A DNA stretch of 64,000 nt, taken from contig JAUDYN010000002.1 of NCBI GenBank assembly GCA_030407005.1, forward strand, positions 1,488,001 through 1,552,000. The letters run 5' to 3'. The position numbers and the translations under genes are program-made. The DNA comes from Desarmillaria ectypa (taxonomy: Eukaryota > Basidiomycota > Agaricomycetes > Agaricales > Physalacriaceae). The notes under the pieces are model-generated. The model was not told where the DNA came from. It did no database searches and saw only the letters and a program-made list of their open reading frames with translations. Below, in pieces: positions 59,125 through 64,000 of this stretch (its first letter is position 1; each line of letters opens with the position of its first letter).

Positions 59125-59562
59125 ATGGATCATCCGACTGCCACTTGTTCATTACCTCGTTCACAGATCTCACGGGTACCTGTCGCTTGTGTCTATTGTG
59201 AAATGAGCCTCGGGCTTTCTATCAAGCCACTCCGTCACCAACTCGAAAATTGCAATTGCAAGAGTACGTATCTGTACCTTCGATTCACGAAGACACTGTC
59301 TCGTCACTACGCTCGGGACCGAGCCACGGCGCGCTTCCCCGCATCGTTGGAGCCGCCGAAGCCTTACTCACGACATCGACCTCTTCCGAAGCCCCAAAGT
59401 CGCATAGCAGTGCTTTCTCCTCGCGATCCAACCAGGACAAAGAAAGAGGGGTATTCAGGGTATGCAGCTACGGACTTAACTAGTATACTGGTCTTGGTAT
59501 ATGACAAATACAACACTCAAAACCCACGAGAACGAAGGCTTGCGTATTTTACTAGGCTCTAA
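59125..59562 (+). CDS. Orphan frame with a Cys/His-rich segment, doubtful
   Basis: An ATG frame of 145 codons. The first 50 residues hold VACVYCEMSLGL and KPLRHQLENCNCK, an arrangement C-x2-C..H..C-x-C that could bind zinc. A GTACGT directly after CNCK could be an intron donor, in which case the rest of the open frame is not coding. The later sequence (RHRPLPKPQSRIAVLSPRDP) looks random. I do not recognise a family. It may be the first exon of a small gene or chance. Confidence 0.2.
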   Translation: MDHPTATCSLPRSQISRVPVACVYCEMSLGLSIKPLRHQLENCNCKSTYLYLRFTKTLSRHYARDRATARFPASLEPPKPYSRHRPLPKPQSRIAVLSPRDPTRTKKEGYSGYAATDLTSILVLVYDKYNTQNPRERRLAYFTRL

Positions 59563-60914
59563 AATTAAAAATAGTTCTGGAAGAACTCAGCATCGTGCCA
59601 TGATATTGCGTCACTATTCAGTACCTTTGGACGCCAAGCTACGCACGATTTATCCTGGTTTTATACCATTTGAACGCCGTTTGTTGGCGGACAGGAACCG
59701 CTTCAAGTCTGACACATTCAACAGCGTACTCGAGAACGCTTCTATTCTCTTGCCAAAGGGACATCTGCGGTCGAAAACGGTCGTCAATGGGGAAAAAATC
59801 AATGCTAGGCGGGGAACCAGAACAAGCATGTAATAATCGTGCTCAAGACCGGTATAAAGCTATGCTACGGCGGGAGGGTGTGCTCGTCGTGGAGGTTCTC
59901 TCACACCGAGATTCCGTCGCTGTAATTTCTGGCAGACAAATTAATGAGCCTCTATCACACCAATCCCCAAATATCTGAGTCCTGCCAGTTCAGAGGCATT
60001 TCCGCAGACACTAGAACGCCACCTAAACATCCTTGTGTATTTATCAAGTTACACGTATCCGTCCCTATTCGCATAAAGTCATTTTCCTAACCAAATATCA
60101 CTATACATCCCGTCAAGAAGTGTCCTGTCACTTACTACCCAACCTTCACACTTGGAATATTATTCATTCGACGCAGATGCCGTTTTACTGTGGACTGCCT
60201 GAGGCCGCGGCGTGCATGACACTGATCGGAGTTTCGAATTGTCTACTGGACCTTCCCGTAAACAGCAATCTGCCTAGCACATTGAGAATGTGCATTGTGG
60301 GCCTTCATGACGGTCCACTTGAATGATCGGCTTTGCGACGTGTTTGCAATTCAAGGATGAGGGTCGGCATGTTAGAATTTCAATCGAATTCACGATAATA
60401 TACTTATCCTTGGACCTTCATTTCCGAGCTCTTTCTGCCCGGCATGTTTTGTTTATCATATGACTACCGACATACCACCTGAGAGCTAAAGTGTGCATGA
60501 ACGCAGATATGATCAGGAACTTCGTCGTGGCCGCCCAAGGATCACATTATCTTCATATCGAACACGGATCGGATACAGGAAATTTGGTTTCTCAGAATCC
60601 TTGCCATAAAATGTTGTTTTTTATGTCCTTTTTGAATTCGAAAGAATGGGCCCATGGATATTTCACCGTATGCAGAGTCAGTATGTGGCGTATTGCACCT
60701 TACTGTACTTAGTAAGCAGCTTGCCGTAAATTATAACTCTACGGCTTTCTACAGCATTTGGAGCTACAGTAGAACTTGTTCCCATTTCAATCAGACATTG
60801 CAAAGACAATGAGCAGATTCACCGACAGAAAGTCGTAGACAATGTTCAGTATGATCGGATCGACCAATAAGATCATAGCCACGTGCTCGGAATTCTTCCA
60901 TCTTCAAATCCACC
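59563..60914. other. 1.35-kb stretch, no supported gene
   Basis: Short frames such as 59501-59833 and 60491-60712 (+) show no known motif. The last part is the promoter of the ING-like gene. Confidence 0.35.
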
Positions 60915-62354
60915 ATGTCCAGTGCTCGTTCTCGAAAACGGCGGCGCTCAGAGGCTTTTGCGGAACCGGCCAACATCGAAACGGCACCAATTGAGTACCC
61001 GGATGATCCAGAAATCCAATCTGATGACGAGGAAAAGGTGCCAGACGACGAAACTGACGAGGCGCGACAAATACGCCTGGAGAAGGAGCAGGAAGTGTGG
61101 AGGGCTGTAAGAGAGGAGCATTTTGAAGGTACGCGCCGTGAATCGTTCTCTATGGGCTTGACTAAAAATTGTTCGTAGTCGTTGACCAACTCGCGCTGAC
61201 GGCGCAGAGGCAAATATCCCTGACTAAAGAACTCGATCAACAGTCTCACGGTTCGTATTTGTATGCTCTTCAATGGACACGTTAAAACATTGCTTTAGAC
61301 TATCAGAAAAAACTCCAGGATACAATCCGACTTTATATCGCTCATCGTCGTGCAGTGGCCTCACGTCAATCTCAGCATATCGGAACCCCCAATGCTGTCA
61401 CGGAGCTCGGGGCAAATCCTTCTTCTGGCATCATTCCTGCATTGGAAGGCGCTTCTCAAGCTGCCGTGACAGATGCGCATTTACCTAGTACGCCTCTGCG
61501 CAATCAACTGGCCGTTGGTACACCGCAGACTCCGGCTACACCGTTTCTACCACAAGAACGCGTCAAAGAGCCTAAAACCTCGAGAGAGATGCTAGGCCAA
61601 ATTGCGTGGCTAATCGAGGAGCTGATTAAAGCTGGGGAAGAAAAGGTCAACCTTGCTGAAACTACCCACAGTGCTGTGCGTGGCTTTTCACCAAACGTTA
61701 ACGGTTTCCATTGACCAATTTCTGTGCAGGTCAAACGGCATGTTCGCCTCGTTGATCATGCTATAGCCGAACAAAGGGCTTCTATACAGAACGGAGCACA
61801 AGCCTATCTAGAGAAAGTGACCATGCCCGAGAAATGGTCTAGCCGACCACAGAATGTCATGAGTGATGATTCTGAAGATGAGCTCCTCCTGCCGCCGAGT
61901 GTCGAGCCTGAAATTATAGCCCCACCGGAAACCACCACTGCACGGCGCGGAAAGAGAAAACACAGCACAGCACCTGCTGAGGAGCAGTCAACCAGCTTGA
62001 AAATCACTCTTCCCGCAGCTCCTATCACATACACGCCAGAATCTACAGATCCTGATGAGCCTAAATATTGTTACTGCGAACGTATTTCCTTTGGAGAGGT
62101 ACGCCCGGCCACGTTTGGTTGGAAGGTTCCGCTGACATGGTCAAACATAGATGATAGCATGCGACAATCCGCCTTGCAAGATTGAATGGGTATGTTGCTA
62201 TTTATATTGCATGTTGTCAAGTACTACGATGATGCTTAATTGCTGCCAGTTCCACCTCAGCTGCACCGGTTTGACGGAGGTTCCCTCTCAGTCAAAGAAA
62301 TGGTATTGCAATAACTGTAAGGCTAGCAGGAAAAGCGGGAAGCGCAAACGTTGA
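60915..62354 (+). CDS. ING-family PHD-finger protein
   Basis: ING proteins are histone H3K4me3 readers within acetyltransferase or deacetylase complexes (Yng1/Yng2/Pho23 in yeast). The start MSSARSRKRRRSEAFAEPA is basic, then an acidic stretch (DDPEIQSDDEEKVPDDETDE). The N-terminal helical ING region is spread over exons: EKEQEVWRAVREEHFE, VVDQLALTAQRQISLTKELD and DYQKKLQDTIRLYIAHRRAV. EMLGQIAWLIEELIKAGEEK and HVRLVDHAIAEQRASIQNGA follow. The PHD finger is C-terminal: YCYCERISFGEMIACDNPPC, KIEWFHLSCTGLTEVPSQSK and KWYCNNCKASRKSGKRKR. It has the ING aromatic and acidic cage residues (Y, W, D). The basic end suits phosphoinositide or nucleic-acid binding. Which yeast paralogue it matches is unresolved. 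Confidence 0.82.
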
Positions 62355-62625
62355 AGCCTGAACCATTATTCTGACGTTTTTCGCATTTCTCTCTTTATTT
62401 CTCTTCTTTGTTTCAGCTTTGTTTAGGCCTTTCGTCCCAAAACAAGATCACACATTCAAATTTTAGAAGATGAGATAATGAATATCCCGCCAAGTTGGAA
62501 GGTAGTTGAATCACAGTCTACGGAATATACTAAAGAACGACAATGCTGTGGTATCGTAAGAGCAAAACTAGTGAAATTAATAAATGAACTGATTATAATT
62601 ATAGGCATTTCAGGATCAAGCTCGT

Positions 62626-64000
62626 TCAGGCGAATTGGCGCCAACGTATGCATACGTTCAAGAACCGTTTGCCAAAGGTTTCCCATTTCATGCTCACATA
62701 TAAGGATTTGTCTTGAGTATTTTGAGTGGGGGAACCCGTTGCGAGCACTTTCCGGAAGGCTTGATAATCTATCAGACCGTCAACACGGCGGTGGTCGCAG
62801 ATAGCGCCGCGCCACCTATCACTAGGGCAAGCAAGGCTGAGCATCTGGATAGTTTTGTCGTTTAGGACGTCATTTTCTCTGCGTAAACCAGCGTCTTGCA
62901 TGGCCTATGATACAATAAGAGTAAATGAGACGACACGATAGAACAAGATTCAAATGCGCACCCGACGACGTTCAGTGCGCAGTTTGGAGTACAATGATTC
63001 CGGCAGAGCATCTTTCACTTGTGTATCGTTTTCGCTTTCTGGTCAGAGAGCTCTATTATCATTTCGACAGGTGTTGGGTCCTCCACGAGTTGCTTTCCTC
63101 ATCTCGGGGATCATTGACGTAGAGATCGTCTTCAGATTCAGACTCGTTGACTTGATACTTTTGTCGTAACGGCTTAGGACGTTTAATGGCCGCCTGTTTA
63201 CTTGTTTTTAGGTGAGACGACTCCTGCTTTTGTCTGACTTTCATGAATATTGTCTGCTTGTCTTCACTTGCGAGTAAGAAACTTTGTGCGGCGGGACCGA
63301 GCTGGGAAGATAAGTACAGAAGCACTCTTCACAAAATCCCACTGCACACCTTAACGTAGGTGGTATGCCACCGTCCACGACTGTCGCAACTAAAATGAAG
63401 ATCCAAGATTCTTTTCGACAAGAGTATCGAAAACAAGCGCTCTGTCAGGGTCTGCGAGAGGCGTCGGCCAAGGCCAAATAGGCGGCTCATATGATGCGAA
63501 CGTCCCCGAACAGTTGTAGTGGTCTTGCCTCTAAAAACATCGCGACAGTACTCAATGGTCACGTCCCCTTCTTCGAGCATCCCGACGACGTTGACGATGT
63601 TGATGGCATCCGATGTAACACCTTGATCAAGCACCAGAGCGTCGCTCAGACAGCTGTCACAATGAGCATTACACGATGAGGCTTCAACATTTTCTCCAAA
63701 ATAGGACAGAACTTGTTGTCGCCGACAGTCGATGTTGTTGACGCAATATTGCATGACCAGGTGAGCTTCACGTTCTTGTTCTTCTCGGGTTTCTTTCGTG
63801 GTAGATTCTGGATCGGTAGGATTTCGTATCATATAGATGAGACGGGTAAAATCACCGTGACGATAATCTGGAATTTGCGTCAGGATGGATTTGATTTTGG
63901 TTCTGGTATACGAGTCACATAATATGCAATCCGCAGGATTACCATCACGACTTGCTCGTCCTGTCTCTTGATAAAGGCTGAAACAGACAGATGAGAATGG
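62626..64000 (-). CDS. RecQ-family DNA helicase (Sgs1/BLM-like), C-terminal part
   Basis: The exon at the window edge starts LYQETGRASRDGNPADCILC, which is helicase motif VI. The zinc domain follows (YCVNNIDCRRQQVLSYFGE, SCNAHCDSCLSD) with four cysteines, then a winged-helix region (ITIVNV-like DAINIVNVVGMLEEGDVTIE, HHMSRLFGLGRRLSQTLTER and SKRILDLHFSC). The end resembles an HRDC domain (DVLNDKTIQMLSLACPSD, YQAFRKVLATGSP, KWETFGKRFLNVCIR). It would unwind recombination intermediates. Motif VI has GRAS where RecQ enzymes usually have GRAG. The N-terminal part lies beyond base 64000. The exact stop is uncertain (62626 or further left after one more intron). It is convergent with the ING-like gene. 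Confidence 0.82.

Noticed and set aside
31627..62354. Cluster of chromatin genes (EPL1, Rco1-like, ING-like)
   Set aside because: They are 6-18 kb apart, on both strands, with unrelated genes between, and belong to different complexes; chance proximity is enough.
1..64000. Retrotransposon or DNA transposon
   Set aside because: No reverse transcriptase, integrase or DDE motif in the open frames and no long terminal repeats visible; small repeats are reported separately.

Overview
The window is nuclear DNA from a basidiomycete fungus, most likely an Agaricomycete. Genes are dense (about 27 in 64 kb) and cut by many short introns of roughly 48-70 nt with GT..AG ends and CTNAC-like branch points. 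Several proteins have the basidiomycete form of their family: a muskelin, a LigB-type DOPA dioxygenase homologue, and a long serine-rich DYRK kinase. I saw no rRNA or CRISPR array, no convincing tRNA, and no recognisable transposase or reverse transcriptase. All names come from reading exon translations by eye; no database search was run.

Layout. 1-2206 (-): putative nuclear-basket nucleoporin, 3' end outside the window. 2330-5594 (+): mitochondrial Yme2. 5631-6650 (-): Bmt2 25S rRNA m1A methyltransferase. 6935-7900 (-): tetraspanin. 8665-9375 (+): MBF1. 9535-11313 (-): gamma-tubulin. 11521-12970 (-): DOPA-dioxygenase-like enzyme, divergent from a cytochrome b561 at 13207-14185 (+). 14501-17469 (+): muskelin. 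18929-20400 (+): PKA catalytic subunit. 21403-21897 (+): RPA3. 22842-25088 (+): secreted alpha/beta hydrolase with an apparent frameshift. 26542-27478 (+): mitochondrial uL15. 27500-28470 (-): Prp38. 28585-31337 (+): APC/C subunit Cut9/Cdc16. 31627-34303 (-): Epl1 of NuA4. 34839-35906 (-): exosome Rrp45. 36111-37847 (+): eIF2 gamma. About 38270-38701 (-): relic of a SurE-type nucleotidase. 40071-43138 (+): double-PHD protein like Rco1. 43508-43771 (-): small protein. 43970-45513 (+): HXXXD acyltransferase with apparent frameshifts. 45664-48538 (+): phosphoglucomutase/phosphopentomutase. 48790-54800 (-): DYRK kinase. 55483-56349 (+): Zn2Cys6 regulator. 56350-60914: gene-poor. 60915-62354 (+): ING-family PHD protein. 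62626-64000 (-): RecQ helicase, 5' part outside the window.

Most genes are unrelated housekeeping functions (translation, splicing, RNA decay, replication, cell cycle, chromatin, mitochondria) arranged as close divergent or convergent pairs. They do not form one pathway. The only pair that might work together is the DOPA-dioxygenase homologue and the b561 protein, which share a 236-bp promoter holding a 35-bp-period tandem repeat.

The most interesting sequence-level signals concern gene structure. There are constitutive-looking microexons of 12, 15 and 26 nt, and three introns whose reading frame demands a GC donor. There are also apparent single-base frameshifts in the secreted hydrolase and the acyltransferase, and a decayed nucleotidase gene. 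I did not find a convincing new defence or biosynthetic system.
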